From Aquarana catesbeiana (Eukaryota; Chordata; Amphibia; Anura; Ranidae): 64,000 nt of DNA. The notes below the pieces were generated by a model. It made no database searches, was not told the origin of the DNA, and saw nothing but the letters and a program-made list of their open reading frames with translations. The position numbers and the translations under genes were made by a program. Of the stretch, positions 33,715-44,347 are shown one piece after another. Numbering within the stretch: position 1 is the stretch's first letter; each line of letters starts with the position of its first letter. The DNA lies in NCBI RefSeq assembly GCF_042186555.1, contig NC_133333.1, positions 62,360,628-62,424,627 of the forward strand. The letters are read 5' to 3'.

Positions 33715-34320
33715 CCACTTCCCGCCCGCCGGACGTCATATGACGTCCTTGACTTTGTGCGGGGATATCTGAATGATGCCTGCAGCTACAGGCATCATTC
33801 AGATATCAGCTTTTTCAGCCGGCAATTCCCTACACTATAAGAATGATCATAGCGGCTGTTCCACTGCTTGAATGTTCTTATGGGAGGCGAGAGGGGACAT
33901 CCCCCCTCCCACAGCCCTCCGGTGCTTCTACCGACTCACCGCTACGATCGAAGCTAGGATCATTTTATTTTTTAATTTCAGGCTTCCCAGCCTAGAGGTG
34001 AGATGTGGGGTCTTATTGACCCCATATCTCACTGTAAAGAGGACCTGTCATGCCATATTCCTATTACAAGGGATGTTTACATTCCTTGTAATAGGAATAA
34101 AAGTGATCAAAAATGTTTTTTGGAAAAACATGTCAAACCAAAATAAAGTAAAATGAACAATAATTTTTTTTTTTTTTTAAAGTGCCCCTGTCCCCGTGAG
34201 CTTGCACGCAGAGGTGAACGCATACGTAAGTCCCGCCCACATATGAAAACGGTGTTCAAACCCCACATGTGAGTTATCACTGCGAACGTTAGAGCGAGAG
34301 TGACCTCCTCTGTAACTCAG
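33715..34320. mobile_element. piggyBac-like MITE, right end missing
   Basis: It starts with ccacttcccg after TTAA (33711-33714). It contains a 19-bp-arm hairpin at 33764-33807 (gatatctgaatgatgcctg and its inverse). Shared segments such as 'attacaagggatgtttacat' and 'gaacgcatacgtaagt' show it is a relative of the element starting at 39367. No right terminus is visible; sequence changes character at about 34320. Confidence 0.72.
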
Positions 34321-34379
34321 AAAAAATAGAGGCTCCCATCATATCATATCGAGCATGGTGGTCCCATCCCCCTTAATGG

Positions 34380-36060
34380 AAACAAAGGTAATGATCCCCT
34401 AAATTGGGACTTTAAATGGACCACCCACTCGCAAATATTTATAAAAAATAATCTTTAATGGTATAGAATAAAATACATATAAAAACACATGATGAAGATG
34501 CACAGCATGTGCTACATGAGAAATCAACCAGTCAATGTATATATGCAATAGGCGTACAACGTGAATGCCCAAATGCCCGACGCGTTTCCGGTAGTAATGT
34601 TCCAATACCTTTGTCAGGGGCCAGGGTTTCAAAAGGTTTAACATTCAAATAAATTCTAGAATTACAAAGAGGAATGTCAGATAACACATACAGTAGAGCG
34701 TAAAAGTATCAAAACAAAACATGTAATCAAAACAAACAGGTGGTCACGATGGAAGGAGAGGTAGGGTTATAGATGAATGGAAACTATATAATCACCAAAA
34801 AATCATAAAAAATCTAAAGGCAGATTAGCAACATACCCAATGTGATGATTCCATGTCAAAAAAGTGCACTAGAGACCAATCAGTCCACATTAGCACTACA
34901 CAACCTGCCACCTGTGGGTGTCGTTAAATATTTCAGTACGTTCTCAGGGTGCACAGTGTAAACAATATCTGCATGATAAAGACAATAAAAATGAGAAAAG
35001 ATGTAGAAATGAACTAAAGAAAGAAAGGGGAAAAAATAATGAATTCCTTCTAAGGAGCTAGGGAACAGGGCGGATAAATGGATGGTAATACCCGGCCCAA
35101 AAAGTGCCCGTGACAGAGCAAAATAGAAACAACGAAGTGAAGATGTGAAGTAAATAAATAGATACCTGGAATATGATGAGGTGATCAGATAAAAACCAAT
35201 AGGGGAAAACCGGAACCCTATAACAAAGAAAAGGGGTCTTATAAGATGCATACAAAGCTCCTACTAAAATAATAGACCGCCAGATTAAAGAGGGTCCCCA
35301 TGTGTCCTTGATAGAGGGAAGAGATTGCCTACCTAGCTAAAAGTAATCTTGAGGTTCAATTCAAGTTCCATTCAGTTAGGTGGGACATAGCAGCTGCTTG
35401 CAGTTAATACTGTTTAGGCTAAATAGCCGAGGAGGAAATGTCCCAGCGTTACCTCAGATAGGACCTAAGAGTATAAAGGTAACATATGCATTAATGCGCC
35501 CATAAACAGGGGGCATTAGTAAAGAAAAAGATCTCAAGGATGACACCCAGTATAGAAAACCTACCTATAGGTATGACGATCCGGCGTGCACTGAAGGAGT
35601 GCCTAAGAATGAATGGCTAAAATCCCATTTAAATATGCCGGCCATCGACGCCGGCGCATGAGCATAGCCGAAAAGAGCGGTGTACGGAGAAAATCGCCGC
35701 TGGTGCGTGTCCTACGTCATTCCCTATGTGAGGGGAGGACACCATCAGTACATGCTCGTAGTCACTCCCTCTGACGTTGTCGGAAGATATCCGCAACATC
35801 AGTGAGGAGTAAAAGAAGGGAAAGACGGATGCCGTGCTGGGACATACATTGTATGGTTCAGTACAGCGATGCCTAAAAAAAGAAAAAAAAAGAAGAAAAA
35901 AAAATGTATGGTCAGAAAATGCAGATGCAAATAGCATTAGCACCAACAGAGAATTTCCAAATGCAAATACCAAATTCAGACTTTTTACCTGCTTAATTGA
36001 TGAGGAAATAATGGAGGGAGTAGCCCACACCTGCATATGAAACAGCTTAGGATTCAATTG
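34380..36060 (-). repeat. Penelope-type terminal-repeat-like sequence (putative)
   Basis: No coding region is visible. A hammerhead-like motif on the minus strand at 34575-34622 and the general layout suggest the pLTR of a Penelope-like element. This is inference; the boundaries are approximate. The 35620-35830 part is GC-richer than its surroundings. Confidence 0.4.
34575..34622 (-). ncRNA. hammerhead-like ribozyme relic
   Basis: Reading minus: gccc, core ctgacaa (one change from CTGANGA), stem II ggta/tacc, GAAA, cgcg, a GTC-type cleavage triplet, then gggc pairing with the first gccc. The essential G of the core is A here, so activity is unlikely. Confidence 0.5.
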
Positions 36061-36289
36061 TCCACTTACTTTTGGACCCTTGAAAAAGGGGCAGGGCGGC
36101 TATTCTTAAGAGCTTTAATTCCTAAACCCTTCCTCTGATTTGGATGTACATACCCTCAAATTAAACCTGAGAATGTGCACTTTCAGACCATATCCATTAT
36201 ATAACTATAGCTTGAATACGTTTTTGTAAATACCTGAAAAAACTAAAATTGTGCCTGTGTCCAAATATAAATGGACCTAACTGTGTGTG
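36061..36289. other. no gene recognised
   Basis: Short A/T-rich spacer without a recognisable feature. Confidence 0.4.
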
Positions 36290-36314
36290 TATTATACACA
36301 CACACACACACACA
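36290..36314. repeat. CA microsatellite
   Basis: About twelve CA dinucleotides directly at the end of the adjacent Tc1 element. Confidence 0.95.
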
Positions 36315-36812
36315 GGGGACAGAAAGTATTCAGACCCCCTTAAATTTTTCACTCTGTTATTTTGCAGCCATTTGCTAAAATCAAGTTGATTTTTTTTTCC
36401 TCATTAATACACACAGCACCCCATATTGACAGAAAAACACAGAATTGTTGACATTATTGCAGATTTAAAAAAAAAAAAAAAAAAACTGAAATATCACATG
36501 GTCCTAAGTATTCAATCCCTTTGCTCAGTATTTAGTAGAAGCACCCTTTTGATCTAATACAGCCATGAATCTTTTTGGGAAAGATGCAACAAGTTTTTCA
36601 CACCTGGATTTGGGGATCCTCTGCCATTCTTCCTTGCAGATCCTCTCCAGTTCTGTCAGGTTGGATGGTAAACGTTGGTGGACAGCCATTTTTAGGTCTC
36701 TCCAGAGATGCTCAATTGGGTTTAAGTCAGGGCTACGGCTGGGCCATTCAAGAACAGTCACGGAGTTGTTGTGAAGCCACTCCTTTGTTATTTTAGCTGT
36801 GTGCTCAGTATT
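36315..36812 (-). mobile_element. Tc1 element, truncated
   Basis: The left terminal repeat ggggacagaaagtattcag begins at 36315. The minus strand encodes the C-terminal part of the transposase with SPDLNPIEHLWRDLK (catalytic region, about 36700) and the terminal KGASTKY motif (about 36530). Similarity to the copy at 1-180 is very high and stops at about 36808, where unrelated pyrimidine-rich sequence begins. The N-terminal half is lost. Confidence 0.9.
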
Positions 36813-37154
36813 CCTTTTCTCCTTTCTACGTGTTCCCCCTTTCTCCTCCTTCACTTTTTTCTCTTCCCCCACCTTACTACCATGCTTTTTTAGGCCATTT
36901 CTTATTATATTTTTTTTTTAACACTTCCCCGAATAGATACCTGCTTATTTGATCCTGCTGTGGGCCTCTCATTTTGGTCAGCTTGCCTTGCATGTCACCC
37001 AGTGTCTGTTTTTCCACCTGGCTTAACATAGAGTCGCAGGTAATACACCCTCTTGCGCGATCAACAGCATATGTATTCTATTGTACCATCAAGTTTGTAC
37101 TGTTTCTAATTGTATTTTGCTTTATGCAGTATCACATCTAACTGTGAAAAAAGC

Positions 37155-37194
37155 ATCCCCTGAGGAAGCCGTAACAGGCGAAACATGTCGGGAT
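37155..37194 (+). ncRNA. hammerhead ribozyme motif, near-canonical type I
   Basis: The parts in order are: stem I strand atccc (37155-37159), core CTGAGGA (37160-37166), stem II gcc/ggc with loop gtaaca (37168-37179), GAAA (37180-37183), short stem III catg (37184-37187), cleavage triplet GTC (37187-37189), and stem I return gggat (37190-37194). The catalytic core bases match the CUGANGA...GAAA consensus. One extra unpaired A (37167) precedes stem II. Hammerheads of this minimal type are known from Penelope-like elements. Confidence 0.6.
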
Positions 37195-37414
37195 AAGTCA
37201 CTCCTTATTACTGTAGAGTGACCATTTTTTCCATCTGCTCTTTAGATATGTAACTATATCTGCGTATCTTTTGTACAGCCAACATTTTTAAATTTGTTTT
37301 CTATGTAATAAACTGTTCTATTTTTATACTTTGGAGTACTGTAATTTAATCTCTTTGTTTGGCACCCCTAAAACTCCCACAAAAAAACTTCCCTTGTCTA
37401 TTCAGAGTTTGTAA

Positions 37415-37560
37415 ATAGTTTCATAGTTGGTAAGGTTACATAAAGACACAAGTCAATCCAGTCCAACCTGTGCACTTGTATGTGTGTTCAGGTCGATAAT
37501 CATTTCCCATATCCCTGTATATTGGGTTCTCTAAGATGCACACCCAAGAGCCTTTTAAAA
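37415..37560 (-). repeat. CR1-like LINE 3' fragment
   Basis: Reading minus, it matches the tail region of the LINE at 11590-11642 ('cttgtgtct', 'caacct', 'actatga'). It is a short, diverged 3' piece. Confidence 0.6.
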
Positions 37561-38367
37561 CTATCAATACTTCCTGGAAAAAGAAATATTGATTGCGCTC
37601 AGTGTCAGAAAACTAACAACCATATGAAACCAATAGACATCAACTAAGATAGGGACAGCAGCACTCACTGCACTCCCACATACAGATAAAAACAATAAGC
37701 AAAATAATTGTGTTGCGCTATCAAAGTGCTAATACACTTGCAATACAACTCCATGACATAAGAATATTACATAAAAATCATAGTGTGAAAATCAATCAAA
37801 AGTGTCCAAAGATGATCATTTAATAAAGTGTACAGTGCAAAATCAGTCCAAATAAAAGGTGATCGGTGCAAGAAATAAAATGTGTATATTGCCCCAATCT
37901 TATACAACCGTATGCTACTCCACACCCAGGTGCACGCCCAACTCACAAACTGCTTACCATCAGGTAAGACCTTAGATATGGGGGCCTGGCTGCAGTTTTT
38001 AGGAGAGATACCCGCTGGGATGGATGGCACACTGCAGTACACAGAATAAGAGCTCACACAGCACTGCGCAGAAAAAGCTGAGGGGAATATAGAAATAAGG
38101 AAGGAACTCAGTGTAGTAGTGTAAAACTTCACCAACTTATTAAAAAAAAAATGCTACTCACACAAGGCAGTTGTTATTAACAAGGCATATCAAATTAATT
38201 TGCCATTTCTGGTTCTCTTCTTCCATTCTGTATTCTGGGACCATGGCAAAATGGCCACCAAACCAAAAAGATATGGCTGGCCTCTAGTGTTTGGACTTCG
38301 GCAATATGACCACCGACATTGTGTCCCCAGAGCTCTTTGGATGGATAACAGCATGTAGAGGTCAGAA
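37561..38367. other. no gene recognised
   Basis: Sequence around 37570-38150 has the look of an interspersed repeat with short A-runs, but I cannot classify it. No credible coding region. Confidence 0.35.
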
Positions 38368-38371
38368 TTAA

Positions 38372-38859
38372 AGTGGTTGTAAAGTCAGAAGGCTTTTTTA
38401 AACTTCATGCATTCTATGCATGAAGATAAAAAACCTTCTGTGTGCAGCAGCCGCCCTAGCACCCCCTAATACTTACCAGAGCCCCATCTCTCTCCAGCAC
38501 GGTCCACGAGTGGCTCGGCCGTCTGGGACTCTCCTCCTGATTGGCTGACACACAGCAGCGATGCCATTGGCTCCCGCTGTTGTCAAAGTCAGTTAGCAAA
38601 TCAGGAAAGAGAGGGGGCGGGGATTCACCGGGGCTCAGTGTCAGAATGGACACAGGGAGCTGTGGCTCGGTTTGAGTGCCCCCAAAACAAGCAGCTTACT
38701 GTGGGGACAGGAGGAAGGGGCCAGGAAAGCCGAAGAGGGACCCTGAGAAGAGGTGGATCTAGGCTGTCCTGTGCAAAACTACTGCACAGGGCAAGTAAGT
38801 ATGACAGGTTTGTTATTTTTAGAGAGAGAAAAAAAAAAAGACGAGACTTTACAATCACT
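38372..38859. mobile_element. TTAA MITE (type A)
   Basis: Ends agtggttgtaaagtc and gactttacaatcact are inverted copies with one mismatch. TTAA flanks at 38368-38371 and 38860-38863. Non-coding. Confidence 0.88.
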
Positions 38860-38863
38860 TTAA

Positions 38864-39362
38864 AGCGGAGTTCCATCCAAAAATGGAACTTCCCCTTTTC
38901 CGGTTCCTCCCCCCTCCGGTGTCACATTTGTCACCTTTCGGGGGGGGGGGGGGGAGCGGATACCTGCCTAACACAGGTATTTTGCTCCCACGTCCGGGCA
39001 TAGATACCCGAGCCACCCATGGGTATCTACGCCACTCCCCCAAGTCCCCCCCCCGCTGTCTTCTGGGATACACACGGGTCCCAGAACACAGCAGGGATCA
39101 GTGGGACAGCGCAGCGCGAGTCGCGCATGCGCACAAGGAACCAGGAAGTGAAGCTGCAAGGCTTCACTTCCTGATTCCCTTACCGAGGATGGCGGCAGCA
39201 GCATCCGACAGCCAAGGGATAGCAGGCTTCGGGTGCCGACATCACGGGCGCCCTGGAAAGGTAAGTGTCCTTATTTTAAAAGTCAGCAGCTGCAGTATTT
39301 GTAGCTGCTGACTTTAAAAAAGAAAAAAAAAAAAAAAAAAAAAAATCGGCGGAACCCCCGCT
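38864..39362. mobile_element. TTAA MITE (type B)
   Basis: Ends agcggagttcc and ggaacccccgct are inverted copies. The left TTAA is shared with MITE A (38860-38863) and the right TTAA is 39363-39366. It contains the short palindrome 'aaagtcagcagct ... agctgctgacttt' near 39280-39315. A second, inverted copy is at 63112-63514. Confidence 0.88.
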
Positions 39363-40444
39363 TTAACCACTTACGGACCACCGCACGTCGATATACGTCC
39401 TAACTTTGAAGAGGAATATCGTTCTTATAGCAGCAGCTAGCTTCCATAACCCCGGTATCCTCTTCTTCAGCCAGCGGTCCGCTTTCCGATAAGAGTGGTC
39501 TCTGCGGTGGATTCGCAGTGAGATCACTTTTAATCGGCGGAGGGAGAGGGGCACCCCCCGCCACGCTCCAGTGCTCTCCGTCGCTTACCGGAGCCGTGGG
39601 CAGCAGAGGAGGCAATCGGATGTTCTCCCTTGCTGGGTATGGAGACGAGTGAGGGGAAGATGGCCCCACCTATCTCCACACCACTGCAGGGCGGAAGCGA
39701 CGTCAAAACCTCACTTCCGCCCATAGCTTTTAAAAGGGACATTTTTTTTTTTTTTTTTTTTTTAAATGACAATTTTCTTTTTTTTTTTATTGCATTTCAG
39801 TGTAAATATGAGATCTGAGGTCTTTCTGACCACAGATCTCATATTTAAGAGGTCCTGTCATGCTTTTTTTCTATTACAAGGGATGTTTACATTCCTTTTA
39901 ATAGGAATAAAAGTGACACTTTTTTTTTTTAAAGGTAAAAGGTAAAATAAACAGGAAAAAAAAATTATTTTTTTTAAACGTCCCTCATCCCGTCAAGCTC
40001 GCGTGCAGAAGTTGACGCATACGTGAGTAGCGCCCGCATAATAGGATACAGCTTACCTGTAAAATCCTTTTTTTTTTTTAAGTACATCACGGGACACAGA
40101 GCCACAGTATTTACTGAATGGGTTATATAGGCACCTCTAGGTGATGGACACTGACACACCCTAGATAGGAAGTTTAGCTCCCTATATAACTCCTCCCCTT
40201 ACTGGGAGAACCTCAGTTTTGCAAAGCAATATACGTGTATTAGGAGGGGAGAGACCTCTGTGTCCCGTTATGTACTCGAAGAAAAGGATTTTTTCAGGTA
40301 AGCTGTTATAAAAATCATATTTTCTTTTTCATACATCACGGGACACAGAGCCACAGTATTCACTGAATGGGATGTCCCAGAGCAATGCTATCTGAGGGGA
40401 GGAAGACACAAACAAAATGTAGGGGGCAATCAGACCTGAGGACC

Positions 40445-41290
40445 TTATACTGCTGCCTGCAGCACACTGCGCTCAAAGGCGATATCCTCATGCCTTCTCA
40501 CATCCACCTGATAGAATCTGGTGAATGTATGGACTGAAGACCAAGTTGCGGCCTTGCAGATTTGACCCATGGAATCCTGGTGATGCACTGCCCACGAAGC
40601 ACTAACAACCCTGGTGGAGTGCGCTTTGATTTGAAGAGGTGGAACTTTCCTCTTCAAACCATAAGCTTGAATAATTACTTGCCGAATCCACTTAGCAATA
40701 GTAGACTTCGACGCTGCCTGTCCTTTTCTAGGACCTTCAGGCAACACAAACAAAACATCAGTTTTTTGAACCTGAGCAGTCGCCTCTAAAAAAAAATTTG
40801 AACACTCACACTACATCCAGAGAATGTAGTGACTTTCTTTCGTAGAACAGGGTTCTGGAAAAAATGAAGGCAGGACAATATCCTGGTTTAGATAAAAACC
40901 TGAAACCACCTTCGGTAGAAAGATAGGGTGACGACGCAATACTACTCTATCCTTGTGAATGATTAAATATGGCTCTTTACAAGAAAGAGACGCCAATTCT
41001 GATACCTTTCTTGCAGAAGAAATGGCTACCAGAAAAACTAGCTTCCTTGTCAAAAGAACCAAGGGAATATGTCATATCGGCTCAAAAGCCTGTTTCTGTA
41101 ATGCTGACAGAACTAAATTCAAGTCCCAAGGGTTCAGGGATGCTCTAACCGGTGGAATAAGCCGCGTTACCTCCCTGTATAAAGCTTCGGATCAAAGAAT
41201 GCGAAGCAAGCGGACGCTAAAACAATACTGATAAGGCCGAGACCTGGCCCTTGATAGTACTCAAGGCTAGTTTCATCTCTAGCCCCACTT
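40445..41290 (-). pseudogene. DIRS-1 tyrosine recombinase (copy B)
   Basis: The N-terminal catalytic box is at 40811-41062 with LVAISSARKVSELASLS, carrying the first arginine, followed by FLPKVVSGFYLNQDIVLPSF. After a frame break the C-terminal part, 40445-40753, has AHSTRVVSAS (HxxR, about 40610-40621) and HTFTRFYQVDV, where the tyrosine nucleophile is at about 40511-40513. The catalytic residues are thus present but split over two frames. The N-terminal segment extends to about 41290. Confidence 0.87.
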
Positions 41291-41390
41291 GCAGAAAGGC
41301 AAGAATTCTACCTATGGCATACTTCCTAGGATGCCAACCCCTGGATTCACACCAAGAAACATATGCCTTCCAGACTCTACAATAAATTAC

Positions 41391-41958
41391 TCAGGAAGCT
41401 GGCTTCCTTGCATTAATCAAGGTAGGTATCACTGAGCCTGAAAGCCCACGATTCCTTAGAATGTGGGTTTCAATAGCCAAACCATTAAATTTAGCGTTTG
41501 TAAAGTATGATGGAACACTGGTCCCCGCAATAGCAGGTCTGGACGTGGTGGTAGGGTCCATGGGGTCCCTACCACCATCTTTATTATTTCTGCATACCAA
41601 GATCTTCTGGGCCATGCTGGGACTACAAGAACTACTGACTTTCTTTCCTGCTTGATCCTGTGAAGAAGTCGAATAGGAGGGAATGCTTAAATCAGTGAGA
41701 ACTGATCCCACAGGGTCACCAACGCATCTGTTCCGCATACGAGTGGATCCCTTGTTCTTGACAAAGTTGTCAACTTTGTTGTTGAACCTGGACGCAAACA
41801 GATCTACATCTGGGATCCCCCATCTTTGGCATATAGTCAGAAAGACGTCGGGGTGAAGAGACCATTCCCGCGGGAACAACTGCTGGAGATTTAAGTAGTC
41901 TGCCTGCCAGTGACCCCTGCTCTTCCACTGGAACCACCATGATCACTTTTTGTGACAA
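41391..41958 (-). pseudogene. DIRS-1 RNase H end and methyltransferase-like region (copy B)
   Basis: Minus frame 41391-41879 begins with FPREWSLHPDVFLTICQRWG and VDLFASRFNNKVDNFV. The same segments in copies C and D follow directly after the RNase H end motif. A frameshift lies near 41740. Immediately upstream at about 41958 the sequence jumps to the start of the reverse transcriptase gene (compare 55690 in copy C). About 1.2 kb of RNase H and reverse transcriptase is therefore deleted in this copy. Confidence 0.78.
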
Positions 41959-41959
41959 A

Positions 41960-43050
41960 AGTCAGTCTAACGCTAGAAAGGGGACTTCTTTTTCTCTGGA
42001 TCTTTGGGGACATTTGACCTGAGGAATCAAGGAGACAGGAATTCTCTGAACTCTAGTTTGTACCCTAGAGCTACTGTGGGGACCACCCATCTGTCCCGAA
42101 AATTTTCCTGCCAGACCTTTGAGAACTGCAGAAGTCTTCCCCCCACTTGAGCAAGCGGGGGCACCCCTTCATAAAGAGGCTTTAGCTTTCTGTCTTGTGG
42201 GTTTCCTCCCCCAGGACCTCTTTTGTCCCTGGGGTTGACCCTGAGGTTTACCGCTTGAACCTGACGGTGGAGGCCGTCGCGACTGCCTGGAGGCTGATGC
42301 CCCTGGCACTGGAGAAAGAGCCTGTTTAAATGAGGGACGTTTAGTCTTTTTCTTAACTGGCAAAAAAGGGTACCTCTCCCACTTGATATTTTTTGGATAT
42401 ATTTGTCCAAATCCTCCCCAAACAGCTTTTCACCGCGGAAAGGAAAACCAGCCAGGAGCTTTTTGCATGGCGCTTCGGCTGACCAACTTTTTAACCATAA
42501 GATTCTACGCATATGTACGAACCCAAGCGTAAGGCGAGAGGTTTGAAGAACAGAATTTCTGATTGCGTCAATTGCAAAGCACAAAGCTGCTGGCAGCTCA
42601 GATAATTCCTGGGCCTGCTGTTCAGGGAACACCTTGAGTACCTGTTTCAAATGGTCCCCTAAGGACTGACATACCCCAATTGCCGCCACTGCAGGTTGAG
42701 CCACTGAACCTGCCAAGGAGAAAATGTTTTTTAACAGGAATTCCAATTTTTTTATCAGTTGGATCCCTAAGCATTTGCGCATTGTCAACCGGACAAGTCA
42801 AACTTTTATTCACAGAGGATATAGCAGCGTCAATTGCTGGTATACTCCATATCTTAGTAAATTTTTTCTCCATAGGATAAAGTGTTAAAAACTTTTTAGG
42901 AGGAAAAAAGTTCTCATCTGGGTGATTCCACTCAGATTACATAAGCTTTTCTAGTAATGAATGGACAGGAAAGGCACTCAAGGCTTGTGGAGGCTTTAGT
43001 GAACCCAAACAGGAAGTGGGCTCTTCAACCGATTCCGTTAAGGGTAGCTT
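41960..43050 (-). pseudogene. DIRS-1 gag, C-terminal part and start of RT (copy A/B), cut by L1
   Basis: Minus-strand frames here include MEKKFTKIWSIPAIDAAISS and KSLTCPVDNAQMLRDPTDKK (42720-42873), a conserved gag segment. A basic arginine/glycine/proline-rich stretch lies at 42169-42363. The first bases of the reverse transcriptase (to about 42100) follow. Upstream the gene is interrupted at 43065 by the L1 and resumes at 49749. Confidence 0.8.
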
Positions 43051-43065
43051 AAATGTGGCGCGGAC
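43051..43065. repeat. L1 target-site duplication, left
   Basis: aaatgtggcgcggac, repeated exactly at 49734-49748 after the L1 A-tail. Confidence 0.97.
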
Positions 43066-43177
43066 GGGGCGTGGCCTGACTATGGAGGAGTGAGGACGTG
43101 CTGGGCCCGAGCTCCGTCCAGTCCGCAGCATAATTAGCAGCTACAGGGGTGATTACCCCCCGATTTCCGCACAGGAT
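43066..43177 (+). promoter_or_regulatory. L1 5' untranslated region, putative internal promoter
   Basis: GC-rich 112-bp leader before ORF1. L1 elements carry an internal promoter in this region. No specific site can be named from the sequence. Confidence 0.4.
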
Positions 43178-44347
43178 ATGTCACAGCGGCGGCGGGCTTC
43201 TTCCCAGCCGAAAAAAGCCCACCCAAACGGTCAGGGACCGCTGGATTCCTTTCTTCTAGACACCCCCCGTCAGCAGAGGGGGAAATCCAAGATGGCGCCG
43301 GAACGAACGGCCACGCTGCAGCAACAGGAGATTCAGCCAGCGCCTCCAGCTCTATCTCCTATCTCCTCTCCCAGGCTGGTAAGCGACTCCATCCCCCCTG
43401 CATCCCCTCGCTCCACATCATCACAGGACAGGGACACACACCTGGCAGCTTTGACTGAGGACAGAGACATCAGGCAGCATTTATGGTCTCTCCCTACTAA
43501 GGAGGACCTAGAGCGCTTTACAAGCAGGATTGAGAGGGCCTTCAGGCAAGATATTGAACAATTACAATCTGATACCACTGAGCTGGGTCACAGGGTAGAG
43601 ACTTTGGAGCAGAAATTCGATGATTCTATACCCGCCATCTCCCAGCTTAGAGAGCAGACCGTCACACACAGTCATCAAATTGAGGCTCTTTTGTGCCAGT
43701 TAGACGACATGGAGAACCGCAGCAGGCGGGCGAATATTCGCATACGAGGCCTCCCAGAAGCTACTGCACCTAAGGACATTGTCCCCACCTTACAGGGAGT
43801 GTTCCGTGAAATCCTGAGTTTGCCTCCGTCGGTGCCGACTGAGATAGACAGAGCTCACAGGGCACTTCGGCCCCCATCAGAGGACCCTGACAACCCCAGA
43901 GATGTGATCTGCAAGCTACACAAATTTACATTGAAGGATCGCATAATGCAAAAAATGCGCAACAGACCAGTCTTTGACTTTGATGGAGCACAACTGTCCT
44001 TTTACCAGGACCTCTCACGGCGTACCCTAATGCAGCGGCGGGCCCTTCGCCCACTTCTAACGGAAATCCAAGCGGCAGGCCTCACATACCGCTGGGGCTT
44101 CCCATTCAGCCTACAGGCTTCCAAAAATGGCCGTTGGGCTATACTACGCACAAAGGATGACCTCCCCCGCTTCCTACATACCTTGGAGCTTAACCCTGTA
44201 GACTTCCCGGATTGGCGCACCACCCCGGACATCCCAAAACCTCAGCTACCTCAACCATGGATCCAGGCGGCAGGAAACAGGCGGTCCCGGGGCCGCAACA
44301 GGCAAACGGAGGGCCCACGTCTGGGCACTTCCACAACCAGTGACTAA
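43178..44347 (+). CDS. L1 ORF1 protein, RNA-binding chaperone, intact
   Basis: ORF1p coats L1 RNA as trimers and acts as a nucleic-acid chaperone in the ribonucleoprotein. The frame of 389 codons is open. Residues 1-80 are basic and proline/serine-rich, with no fixed structure expected. Residues about 105-185 form a predicted coiled coil (ERFTSRIERAFRQDIEQLQ, then LEQKFD and IEALLCQLDDMENRS). From about 182, RRANIRIRGLPEA starts the RRM of the transposase_22 family. The C-terminal domain follows to about residue 345, including RPVFDFDGAQLSFYQDLS. A basic tail with RRSRGRNRQ closes the protein. The start methionine at 43178 is the first in frame after the leader. Confidence 0.93.
   Translation: MSQRRRASSQPKKAHPNGQGPLDSFLLDTPRQQRGKSKMAPERTATLQQQEIQPAPPALSPISSPRLVSDSIPPASPRSTSSQDRDTHLAALTEDRDIRQHLWSLPTKEDLERFTSRIERAFRQDIEQLQSDTTELGHRVETLEQKFDDSIPAISQLREQTVTHSHQIEALLCQLDDMENRSRRANIRIRGLPEATAPKDIVPTLQGVFREILSLPPSVPTEIDRAHRALRPPSEDPDNPRDVICKLHKFTLKDRIMQKMRNRPVFDFDGAQLSFYQDLSRRTLMQRRALRPLLTEIQAAGLTYRWGFPFSLQASKNGRWAILRTKDDLPRFLHTLELNPVDFPDWRTTPDIPKPQLPQPWIQAAGNRRSRGRNRQTEGPRLGTSTTSD

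Noticed and set aside
38638..39311. Overlapping plus-strand frames of 121 and 142 codons
   Set aside because: They span the boundary of two TTAA MITEs and contain G-runs; non-coding MITE sequence.
43333..43578. Minus-strand frame within L1 ORF1
   Set aside because: Shadow of ORF1, which has the family motifs on the plus strand.
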